Assembly: GCA_002633005.1 (NCBI GenBank) | Contig: NMRA01000526.1 | Location: 262,887 to 288,505, forward strand | From: Phoronis australis | Taxonomy: Eukaryota > Phoronida > Phoronidae | Direction of reading: 5' to 3' | DNA: 25,619 nucleotides | Shown: positions 1 to 12,200 of the stretch, piece after piece | How the letters are laid out: every line of letters starts with the position of its first letter | How positions within the stretch are numbered: the stretch's first letter is position 1 | Notes under the pieces: generated by a model | Seen by the model: only the letters and a program-made list of their open reading frames with translations | Told to the model about the DNA's origin: nothing | Databases searched by the model: none | Position numbers and translations under genes: made by a program

Positions 1-48
1 TAAAAAGATATTTGAAGAAATAGGATCAAAAAAACAAATCACAGTCAC

Positions 49-205
49 CTAATTTTGCCATCTTCACAGCAGGTTCTTGAACAGCAGGCTCCACCTGTTG
101 TTGCACAGCTTGAGGTGACCCTTCCTCATCAGACGAGCTCATGTCATCTGAGTCTTGAAAGATGGCCTTAAACAGGTCCATGGGTGGTCGCTCTATTCCC
201 TCAAT
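49..205 (-). CDS. GPATCH1: GPATCH1 exon 15 (residues 684-735, last in window)
   Basis: Acceptor GTTCGCAG and donor GTGACT. It encodes [16 protein letters not shown] and SSSDEEGSP, matching the vertebrate RPSMDLFRAIFASSSDE motif, then a Gln/Val/Pro-rich tail. It ends in phase 1, so at least one more exon, expected to be the lysine-rich C-terminus, lies beyond the left edge. Confidence 0.93.
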
Positions 206-3200
206 CTGCGAACGACAACAGCAGACATAATTAAGAGACTACTAAGCAGTATGTGTTCTCTGCTGTCAAAAATGAGATTGGGCATGTACCTATGTATTAC
301 GTATATTGGGACATGTGTGGACTTCAGGGGCACAATTTCTGAGAAATAATTATTCAAAACTGTCTTTGTTAAACTATTCATCAGACCAGTGCACCTTTGT
401 ACGCGTTTACAAAGGGAAGTCTAGCTTCCTCAATAGACTTTTCATAAACAAAACCATCAGTCCCAGCTTCTTGTGTTTTACTGCCAGATAAGGGACACAA
501 TCCACAGACAACAAACGTTCTTTGCCCAGAGATTACAGACATCCTAACAGACAACCTAGTAAGCAGATCGTCTGTTTGCACACGACTGACAGATGAGCGT
601 TCGAATAACTTGCATGCCAAAGCTAACATTATGTCAAGCATCACATATTTCTACTTTGTAGATCCCCCTATTTGTTCTTATAAATAAATTAAAGGCTAAC
701 TTGAATGGTAACACCTGTAAATTTTAATCCTATATGGTATGTTAGGAGCATTGCTCTGAGCCCATCACTGCCATAATTTGCCATATGTAACAAACTCTTA
801 GGCGAATTGGCTTGCTTTTGTCAACGTCACCGCAAAAAATTCACCTTTTAATTCAAACAATGCGAATAACACCCGCATGCAATGGTGCTCTATTCAGACG
901 CCTATTCAATACAACTGTTATCAGCGTTTTGTTGTTTGTGCTGGTATCTCACGGTGACGCAACATGGCACGAAAAGGCAGCTTCACCTATCATTTGGCAG
1001 GCTTACGTTTGAGTGATTGAACTCTCGTAGGCTTTGCTAGGACTATCTGGTTAGCCCAATACATCTAAAATAACAAAATTCCATTGAAGGTAGACTTTAA
1101 GTTCTAACTCAACCTCTTTATACATTTATTTATTGGAAGCTTGTATATGCAGGTAGCAGTACTCGTAGACAGGTTTCATTAAACAATTGCCTTTATTTAT
1201 GAACACTCATTAAGTTCAAACACTTACCACTATATATCTGGTCTTAATTAACTTGTACCTTACTGAGATTATAAAATAAAATAATTCATGCGCTCAGTAA
1301 GAATTGGTGCTTCGTTATTGCTCAAGATCAGCGTCAGTAATTTGGCTTGTCACGTGTCATTTTATGCAGTCAGCATGATGGTCTCGAGCCTTACTGAACT
1401 ATCACTTCTTTCACTGCCCAGAAATCAGTTCTAGTCAGAGTAAAGATCAAATTGAGACCAATTTTATAGGGGAAAGTGACCTAAACTGTCCATGTTATTT
1501 TTGAAGACCAAAGGTGGGTTTATGTTGTTTTGATTTAATGGCTTGAAATTAATGCCCAGCACTTGACAAGACTGACTGCCAAGAGTTACGAGGATAACTC
1601 TGAAATTTCCACTTAAATTAAGACGCATGTTAATAAAAATTTACAAGTTTTCAACTCCCAAACATTGCCATAAACAAACCAAAAATTCCAAAACATACCT
1701 TCTGCGTTTCTTCAGAAGAGTTTGTAGGTGTTTTTGACTCAGGTTCTGACTTTGCTTCATCTGCCGGAACTGTTTCTCGCACTCTTGTTGGATTACCCTC
1801 GACAGCAGCAGTAGTTCTTGGTTTTTGAAGTTCATCAATCTTAGAGAATATGTTGACCTTCTTAACCGCCGTTAGACCAGGTTCTAAAATGGTACCAAAA
1901 TATGATCACTAAAATGTTCACATAGTGTCATACATGTCCAAGAGCATCACATTGCATTTTTACAACGCAAACAGCAATATTCATTCACTGGTTTCCATAT
2001 GACTGCACATTCATCAGATGACATTTTCATAACAAATCTAATAGCCCCACATTTACGGCCGGGTCCAACAATACTGCAGCCATTGCTACATTATAAGTAT
2101 GAAATATCAGTTACAGATCTGAGATACAGAAGTGTACTGCACATCAAGTAGAATTACTTGTCTGCTACAGACTTCAGCTAAACCTTAACTAATTGATGTT
2201 CACTTCGACCGAACCAAGCGTTAGGGTTCAACCATGCTCCTTTCCCAAAATACGTGTCCTAGGTGTATTCTCAGATATACTGACCATTAACGAAGTCTCT
2301 GTTAGTGCAGGAATGATGAGTCGTAGAATGACAGTCATAAGAGTCCACAATACAATAAATTGATGGCCAATAGAGAAATTACAAAACAGACAACAGCTCA
2401 GTGAATTTCAAATAACTGAGAGGGTATGAGTTGTCTCAAAACATTGCTTACACTGTCTTGTTGATGAACAACAAATGATCTGACCAACCACCATTAGAAT
2501 ATTAAATGAAATACTGACTAAACACCTGACAATCGAGTCTGACGCACACTTATATGCAAACTCACTCAATATCGGGGTATACTACCAAGTTCAGATGTGG
2601 AATTTTTACAAGAAGAGGAATATGACATCTGATCAGGCGCTTAAACTGAGTACTCACAAAAGCATCTTATCTCATGAGCAATTAGCACATGTGAAAATCC
2701 CATTGTTTCTGCCAGTCAAGTGTGATCACCATAAGCAAACAGGGCTTAACCACAAGTTAAGTCATAGGAATATAGCCTTCCAACTGAGAGGAGGCTACCA
2801 TCTGATCTGAGGACAGATGATGGCATAGCAAATCAGATGTGTGACTAGTGTTCAGATGTGAAATAGTTTTGAGATCAAGCCCGATCAATCTTCTGATCAG
2901 ACGGCATGTGAACATTATAAATATGTCTATTTTCCAGAAGATGTCCTAAAACAGCTACAATATTTACCTCATTACAATTCTGTCTATTGTTAATTTGCTT
3001 AATAACTAGAGGATTATGTGTGCTATGAATTTGAGTGCATTTGTATGAAACAATATCGTCATGTGTTTAATCAACTTCATACTGAAGGGTTGCACTCAAA
3101 TTACCCGTACACACAATACAATCAGCACATTAACCACTGACAATAATTAGTAGCTGGTTCAATTACATAAGTAGAGCATTTAGCACATGCTATGCAATAG

Positions 3201-6200
3201 TCTTACTTGTCAATGAAACATATTCAATCGGTTTTGGCGTGGGCTTGGTATCCTCTTCTTTATCTGGGGCTGGTGTCTCAGGAAAACTTAGGAAGTTCAA
3301 CATGGATAGCTTGTCTTTACGCGTGCTGCGTAGACCAACAATGGTTGACCTATCAATATAAACTTAAAGCTAATACTTAATAGTAAATGAAGCAGTGAAC
3401 ACACCCAACCAATATTAGTGTCACAATCATGTGCGATACACTCCAAAAACAATTGGACAAAGTTTTGTTTCCCCTACAATGACAGTCATTCATTATGCTA
3501 CTTTGAAGGTGAATTCCATTTGTCATTACGATGGAAATTACAGTTAGGGCTGTTCCAGCAAAACCTGTATGGGAGGGGGAAGGCACTTTTATTTCGTACC
3601 CACCGCCCATATTTTTCATTTATTTCTCCAACCCATGACCCATAATTTTCTAATTATTTTCAATAGGTTAAAATATAAAATCCAACACTTGCAAACAAAT
3701 TGCCTCCAGGAGAACCTGTTAAGAACTTAGATGATTGACAGACAAGAACTAGTTGTCTTGTCCAATATTGTCAAAAACTAAAGTAGCCTGTGAGCAATAC
3801 TTTTGGCAGCCACCAGGTGGCTCTGTTCACCATGTGTCTATAATTTCAATGAACATTTTTTTCAATTATAAGGATCTATGAATCTCAAACTGTCTCCACG
3901 AACTCTTTTATACTTCTATGTCAAGTGAATATTGGAACTTGTTTTATCTTACTCCTCATACTTTTTATTTAAAAATCATCAATTTTCTTATATGTGTTAA
4001 CACCAGTTTTGTGTTGCATAACTTTTCAATTCAATAGGACTGCAGACAACCAGTTGGCTCAAATCAAGTTGCCCATGACTTGATTAATGGCTTATTGAAC
4101 ATATTGCACTCTGTTCAATGGCAATATGGGCTTTTTTGAATTGGGATAAGTTAGGATATATACCAATTGCATTTTTTGAGTTTTGACAGCTGAAGTAACC
4201 AACCTGTCAACATTAATAGGTCAAAAATACCACCCATTTTTAATGCATCACTTCTTACAGGAACGACCACCCATAATTTGAGTTTTTTTCTGAAGACCAC
4301 CACCCATGAATTTTTATTTCTACTGCCATCTCCCCCCCCCCTCCCACACGGATTTTACTGGAACAGCCCTTAGTCCATAGGTGGATTTAGGGTGTCCTAT
4401 TGATACACCTACCTACACAATCAAAAGAAAGCTGCCAGCATGCTGCATTTAGAGCTTTTGCAGATATTTTTTATTTGACAATTGAGGTAAGCCCCCCTCC
4501 CCTTATGACATCCTACATATGCCACTGTGCATTGTCATTACAACAGAGAATTTCAAATTGTGTTGTAAAACATCGAAACCATGTTGGATGTCACAAGCCC
4601 AAGCTCACTCTCCCTAAAGATGTGTGCATGATTTATGCTATGCTACAAAGTGCCATGTCCACCCCTCCTCCTACCCCCCTTCCCCCCCCCCCGCATGTCA
4701 GCTTCACCTCCTCAGGCACCATCAATAGTCAATTCTTTTTACCTGGTGCAAAACTCCTTCCATTAACACAACACTATCGGTTTTCTCATCGCGAACTGTG
4801 TTAACACTTACCCTGGATATGGATTGGGAACATTGAATCTTTTACAAAGAAGTGGATCAGGATGCCATTCAAACTCATCTCTTGTTAGATGTCCAAACAT
4901 CTTGAGCTCAGCAGCCTTAGCTTTATCACTTTTGTCAGCCTGAAACAGAGGACAAAACCTTACATTTATGATTCTGACAGATCATGAATTATTGCTGCTT
5001 GTTCAGAAAGGTACCTGTCACTCTGGGAATGGATGAGTACTGGAGAATACTGTAACATTAAGATGGTTTCTGGGGATGTTGCTATGTTCGGAATTTCATA
5101 GGAAAAGAGCAAGCTGCCACAGACTACACATCTCACAATAGCAAGCTGCCACTACACATCTCACTAGAGCAAGCTGTCACTACACATCTCACTAGAGCAA
5201 GCTGCCACTACACATCTCACTAGAGCAAGCTGCCACTACACATCTCACTAGAGCAACCTGCCACTACACATCTAATAGCAAACATCCATCATGTTACTGT
5301 TTCTTTTGTGTTGTGAGATTTTTTTGAGTGATGAGAATGCAACTTAAAGTGTTTTTTGCTTAAACCATTTTCTAGTTTACTTAGACCAGAATAGCCGAGT
5401 TGACGACAACAAAACTCCCATTTTGTAACAATGGCATTTTTGCTCAAACCATTTGGACACCCTATTGTACAACAGCGCATAATTGATCCAAAGAATCAAA
5501 ACGACGCTTATCTCCATCCACAAATTCACCTATTAATGACAGGTTGTACAAACAATACAAAACATTTGTCCACCAAATATGCTATCCTTATCACGTGGCA
5601 TAGCTATATAAAAAACAGTCACTACCATCTGGTCAGCTGGTATTTCCACTGTCTTCTCCTGGTCGTCATACTTCGCTCTCGTAAAGCGTGAGGCCATCAT
5701 GCTGGTCATTGGTCGATAGAGCTGCGCCGCACGGATGAACTCCTCCTTTTCTCGTTCCTTCTCCCACTCGGTCATCCCACTGAGAGCCTCGTCGAAATTA
5801 TCTAGAGTAGAAGCTGCAGCATTGTACAAGAGTGCGCATACTATGCATAGTAGCGGTACACTTCCCGAAAAGTCACGTAAGTCGTAAATTTTGCGTATTG
5901 TTCCCACTGAATACAGCTCTGCCACACAATTGTTAGCACATCACAATTTTGCAATCATATTTCATGAACAACCAATTGTGGGTATGTTCTCAGATACCTT
6001 CTTCTTTGCTGAAGTGAGATTAAATTATTTTTTGGAAATAGTTGTGCAAAGCCCAAGACGAAAATACTAATTTTGCCTAAGTCATAAATCACGAAGAAGG
6101 CCACATGAACCAATATTAAAAGACCATCCACAATAAAATTGTCACCACAAAACACACTTTAAGCTTTAGGTAGGGGGCTGTAGGCTTACTGCTACCATTT

Positions 6201-9200
6201 GCTTTTAAGTCACAAATGTCTATGACAGGAACATTTGGAAACTTAGTATCAAATAATTGTACTTTCACCTCAGAGTCTGTTGTTTTAACTTAAAACATAC
6301 CAACATTTTATAACATTTTTAGGGGAAGGCGGATGTTCACCCTGTAGTAGCTAGATTGAAGTCAGTCATTAGGAAGTGAAAACATACTGTTAGGCGAGAG
6401 AGGCAGTCACTCAGCAACAACTGCAAACAGTTGAATGACTGATAATGAAGCAGTGTGGCCTAGTGGGATAATTGTCGCTTCCTTCGCTCAAGGTCATGGG
6501 TTCGAGTCCCACTGGGGTACACTGCTAGACCCTTGAGTGGGGTATTTAGCTCCTCAGCTTACTTTCAACTAATAACAAAGCATAAAAATGGTTGCAGGTG
6601 ATCAAAGCAGTGAGCCCACTTGAGCGGCCTGTGCACATCTGGTACGTGTAACAGACCACTTGCAATAATTTTTATAATGATTGACGATAAGCACATAGAA
6701 CTTTAAAACAAAAACAGTGACTGTCCCAGATTATTAAAGCGCTTGCAATGCTGAAAGATCAACTTCCAAACAGTTAACTGGCCACTGCTGTGGGTGATAA
6801 AGGAATATAAGTCTCATGTTTAGCTACAAAAGTATTTAAATGACTGAATGACAAGCATAAGTATTCTGTTCACATAGAATGACAAAGCCCTTTCACATTC
6901 TGACAAAATTACTACAATTTTGATCAGTTTTAATTGTTTCAAATAAAAATAAACATAGGCCATCAGAGTTCGTTGTATCTTCAACACACACTTTTTTCTT
7001 TGTATAGCTCAATAATTCAAAAGTGTAGATGGGTCCATTTGCCAATGAGACCCCTTTCAGTTGTGAAACTAGCTGAAAATGTAACTTACATTTTTCACCA
7101 TGTTTGGCTGTTGCGAGATAGTCTTCATATCTCTTCTGTTTTTCTGGATCTTTCGCAAATGGTTTAAAGCCACTGTTTGTCAGCATCCCACGCTGTTCAC
7201 TACCAGAGGGAACTGCAGGTAGTTTTACTGTCGGGGGTGCTACGGTGGTTTTCGGCGAAGGTTTGAAGGCCTCCATTTTCTTTTTATCTTCAGATGACAC
7301 AAGGTCAAATACTGACCCTACCCAATAAGACAAATATAATTGTAACAAAAAAGAAAATAAACCTTTCACAGGTTGATCTTAAATATGAGAGGGGTACAAT
7401 TTCAAAATCATTTTTACTGTGAAAACAAAATAATACTACAATAATAAAAGTGATAATTATAATAATAAAACTAATATGAGCGAGTAAAACTCTAACTTCA
7501 ACAGTATTTCTTACAATCCTATAACTGTTAGTTGGCTGGTGGATGGAAAGTCCTTGTCCCCTCCAAATTATGCCCACAGCATACACGATACAAAAGTCAT
7601 CAGATTCTGGTGAACTGCAGACCATCCCCCAATCTCATGCAATGTGCAACTGACAATGGGTACACTTGATTGACCTTGCCGGTTCCGCCAGGTCAACCAA
7701 CTAAGACATCTGATTACTTCTCGATGACAACATATGGCTTTTAAACCAATCCAGTGTCTTAGCTATTTGACCCAGCAGAACCAGCAAAGTGAAAAGTGCA
7801 GTCATGACGTAGTTAATAGAAACAATACTTTGAAAGACATTAAATATGCACTGTTTATTGCATGCACAATTCGGTTTAAATTTTCTTGAGTGTTTCAGTA
7901 TTGAGCACTTAAATCTACAATAAACCCACTATCTGACAATTAATGTAAATTATGATTGAGGCCACTTACCATTTTAAAAGTGGTTTTACTAATTTGGGAG
8001 AACCTACAAATTGTTACTGCTCATGACCTCACAGGGCACAAACAAACACTTCTTCCCAAGCGAAAACGGGCCTCTAATAGAGGCAACAGGTGAGTTGAGA
8101 CAACTTTTTGACCAAAATCATAAGTTACTTTTTTGGAAAAAATTGGATTTAAGTCATTCTTAATGGCACATCAGAAGGCATGTCTTACTATGCTTAACAT
8201 TTTGAGGAAAATCTGTTTATTTCTTATATTTACCAAGTTCCACTTTTTCGCCAATCATCTCTCGACGGGTTGACGCATCTATAGTTTTTGGTTGCGAGGA
8301 CAGCTCGTCACCATAAGCAGGTTTCTTGAAATGGTGGACTGGCTTGTAATCCCGCGGGAGCTGTGGCGGTGGGTAACGCTTCTTGGCAGGAAGAGGTTTA
8401 TCAGACAATGTGAATCCTTCAAGCAGTTTTCCAATATAAGAAGCGTGTGTCACTGCCTCTGAAAAATAAAAATGTCCTAGGTTTTCATTTTCAGTGCAAG
8501 AAATATTGATTAAACTTTTATTAGGACAAAAGGCATAAGGGCTGTTCCAGCAAAATCTGTATGGGAGGGGGGGGAAGGCACTTTTATTTTGTACCCACCG
8601 CCCATGATTTTCATTTATTTCTCCAACCCATGACCCATAATTTTTTAATTATTTTTAATAGGTTAAATTTAAAATCCAACACTTGCAAACAAATTGCCTA
8701 CAGGAGGACCTGTTAAGAACTTAGATGATTGACAGACAAGAACTAGTTGTCTTGTCCAANTGGAAAGTCCTTGTCCCCTCCAAATTATGCCCACAGCATA
8801 CACGATACAAAAGCCATCAGATTCTGGTGAACTGTAGACCATCCCCCAATCTCATGCAATGTGCAACTGACAATGGGTACACTTGATTGACCTTGCCGGT
8901 TCCGCCAGGTCAACCGACTAAGACATCTGATTACTTCTCGATGACAACATATGGCTTTTAAACCAATCCAGTGTCTTAGCTATTTGACCCAGCAGAACCA
9001 CCAAAGTGAAAAAGTGCAGTCATGACGTAGTTAATAGAAACAATACTTTGAAAGACATTAAATATGTACTGTTTACTGCATGCACAATTCGGTTTAAATT
9101 TTCTTGAGTATTTCAGTATTGAGCACTTAAATCTACAATAAATCCACTATCTGACAATTAATGTAAATTATGATTGAGGCCACTTACCATTTTAAAAGTG

Positions 9201-12200
9201 GTTTTACTAATTTGGGAGAACCTACAGTTTATTACTGCTCGTGACCTCACAGGGCACAAACAAACACTTCTTCCCAAGCGAAAACGGGCCTCTAATAGAG
9301 GCAACAGGTGAGTTGAGACAACTTTTTGACCAAAATCATAAGTTACTTTTTTGGCAAAAAGTGGATTTAAGTCATTCTTAATGGCACATCAGCAGGCATG
9401 GCTTACTATGCTTAACATTTTGAGGAAAATCTGTTTATTTCTTATATTTACCAAGTTCCACTTTTTCGCCAATCATCTCTCGACGGGTTGACGCATCTAT
9501 AGTTTTCGGTTGCGAGGACAGCTCGTCACCATCAGCAGGTTTCTTGAAATGGTGGACTGGCTTGTAATCCCGCGGGAGCTGTGGGGGTGGGTAACACTTC
9601 TTGGCAGGAAGAGGTTTATCAGATAATGTGAATCCTTCAAGCAGTTTTCCAATATAAGAAGCGTGTGTCACTGCCTCTGAAAAATAAAAATTTCCTAGGA
9701 TTTGATTTTCGGTGCAAGAAATATTGATTAAACTTTTATTAGGCCAAAAGGCATAACTGGTTCTGGTCTCTGTATTTTGTTTTCAAAAAGAAGTTGGAGG
9801 TGTAGTATATTTTGTTGCTCACTTTATCGAAAAAGAAATTCCACCTGAGACGAGCAAACATGATTCACCAGATAAATCACAGCCTTTCAAACTATGCTTA
9901 CATGCCTTTGTGAATCTTTTCAAAAAACACAAAACTTAGGCTTAAACTGATGCAGGCAGACATTTATTTAGTCGGTGAGCACAGGTCAAATTGAGACCAG
10001 AACCAACTGTTTTTAGGCCTAAACAGGATTTTTAGATCCATACTGGTAACGTGCTTCAATACACTGAGGAGGCAGGAGTTACTGCCTCTAACAGCAAATG
10101 AACATTTTTCAAAAGAAAATGTTCATTTGTCACATCCCTTCTTAGTTATAACGTAAAGATGAAATTTGTGAAAGAAGTTGATTAACTTCCACGCAATGGT
10201 CTCAATATCTCCTGAGTCATGAAAGTACTTGTCACTGCCACCAAAGGATAAAGAGATGAACTACCATTGATATCATTAAGTGACTCAACTGTACAAGGTC
10301 TGGTCAGTCCAGTAAAGGTCTGGCCAGTGCAGTCAAGGTCTGGCCAGTCCAGTCAAAACTGACTGCTTTTATTATTTGCTCATGATTTGTTTTGGGATGG
10401 GAATCATTTTCTCTCGTGGTACAGAAGGTTTGATACGTACTTGGTAACCTGGTTTACAATTTTTGTTTTAGGTAGTGAGAATAAACAACAACAACAACAA
10501 CAACAATTTACAACAATTAAAAATAGTTAAACAATAATATTGTTGAAGATGATGATGATGACGAAGAAAAAGAAGAAGAAAAAAAAGGAGAAGAAAAAGA
10601 AACAGAACAGCAACAACTCACGCCTAGACCCAGGTGCAGTCCAACCATGTAGTTTGCTGATGCTGTCTTCCCCACCCAGGACAGTGTCATACTTTGACAT
10701 ATTGTCTACAGCATAAATATCATCGTCGTCTTCTTCCATTGCTCCCACACCAAATGCCTGTACAACATGCAGTAACAGACTCACCATACATCGGTTATAA
10801 TACAAACTCTTCTATAATAGGCGGATATAAAATGTCCGCATTTTGAGAACCACTGAATAACGGACATCAAATTGGTTCTCAAAATGTGGGCGAGTTATAT
10901 CCAACTATTGCATCTACATGGTCTGCTTTGTCAAAGACTACCATTAAAATGCAATTTTAAGCTGAATTATTAGCTGTAATCTCAATTTAATAATACTTTT
11001 ATATTTAATTACTTCTTTGGTCTCGACCAAGAGAAAACTGCATTTTCAAACATGGTACAGCTGGAGGTGCCTGATGGAGTTCTTGTGGAATTCAAAAACA
11101 GGTATTNTATTTAGTCGGTGAACACAGGTCAAATTGAGACCAGAACCAACTGTTTTTAGGCCTAAACAGGATTTTTAGATCCATACTGGTAACATGCTTC
11201 AATACACTGAGGAGGCAGGAGTTACTGCCTCTAACAGCAAATGAACATTTTTCAAAAGACGCATAAAAATGTCACATCCCTTCTTAGTTATAATGTAAAG
11301 ACGAAATTTGTGAAACAAGCTGATTAACTTCCACAGAATGGTCTCAATATCTCCCGAGTCATGAAAGCACTTGTCACTGCCACCAAAGGATAAAGAGATG
11401 AACTACCATTGATATCATTAAGTGACCCAACTGTACAAGGTCTGGCCAGTCCAGTCAAAACTGACTGCTTTTATTATTTGCTCATGATTTGTTTTGGGAT
11501 GGGAATCATTTTCTCTCGTGGTACAGAAGGTTTGATACATACTTGGTAACCTGGTTTACAATTTTTGTTTTAGGTAGTGAGAATAAACAACAACAACAAC
11601 TTACAACAATTAAAAAATAGTTAAACAATAATATTGTTGAAGACGATGATGATGACAAAGAAAAAGAAGAAGAAAAAAAGGAGAAGAAAAAGAAACAGAA
11701 CAGCAACAACAACAACTCACGCCTAGACCCAGGTGCAGTCCAACCATGTAGTTTGCTGATGCTGTCTTCCCCACCCAGGACAGTGTCATACTTTGACATA
11801 TTGTCTACAGCATAAATATCATCGTCGTCTTCTTCCATTGCTCCCACACCAAATGCCTGTACAACATGCAGTAACAGACTCACCATACATCGGTTATAAT
11901 ACAAACTCTTCTATAATAGGCGGATATAAAATGTCCGCATTTTGAGAACCACTGAATAACGGACATCAAATTGGTTCTCAAAATGTGGGCGAGTTATATC
12001 CAACTATTGCATCTACATGGTCTGCTTTGTCAAAGACTACCATTAAAATGCAATTTTAAGCTGAATTATTAGCTGTAATCTCAATTTAATAATACTTTTA
12101 TATTTAATTACTTCTTTGGTCTCGACCAAGAGAAAACTGCATTTTCAAACATGGTACAGCTGGAGGTGCCTGATGGAGTTCTTGTGGAATTCAAAAACAG

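Larger units (their letters stand above)
9965..11106. repeat. Duplicated segment B, copy 1 (contains exon 8)
   Basis: Matches 11108-12205, with a longer CAA run and three units of a roughly 20-bp repeat where copy 2 has one. It ends at N 11107. Part of the serial-allele structure. Confidence 0.95.

Noticed and set aside
4400-4804. 134-codon plus-strand frame rich in proline
   Set aside because: It runs through a decayed hAT-like end and C homopolymers in GPATCH1 intron 12. The proline run comes from poly-C, and no family resemblance is visible.
5105-5277. CRISPR-like array
   Set aside because: The 28-bp units are directly adjacent with no spacers; it is an ordinary minisatellite in an animal intron.
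6450-6525. Functional tRNA gene
   Set aside because: A and B boxes are present, but extra bases between the T arm and the acceptor strand and a poor anticodon arm make a working tRNA unlikely. The family recurs at 15507-15583.
7544-9756. Mutually exclusive duplicated exons as a real splicing system
   Set aside because: The introns are as similar as the exons, both junctions are Ns, and one copy carries a polymorphic insertion. Alleles in series explain this more simply.
11506-11904. 132-codon minus-strand frame with long Phe/Ser/Cys runs
   Set aside because: Only 11721-11856 is exon 8. The hydrophobic tail is translated GAA/AAG and CAA microsatellite in the intron.
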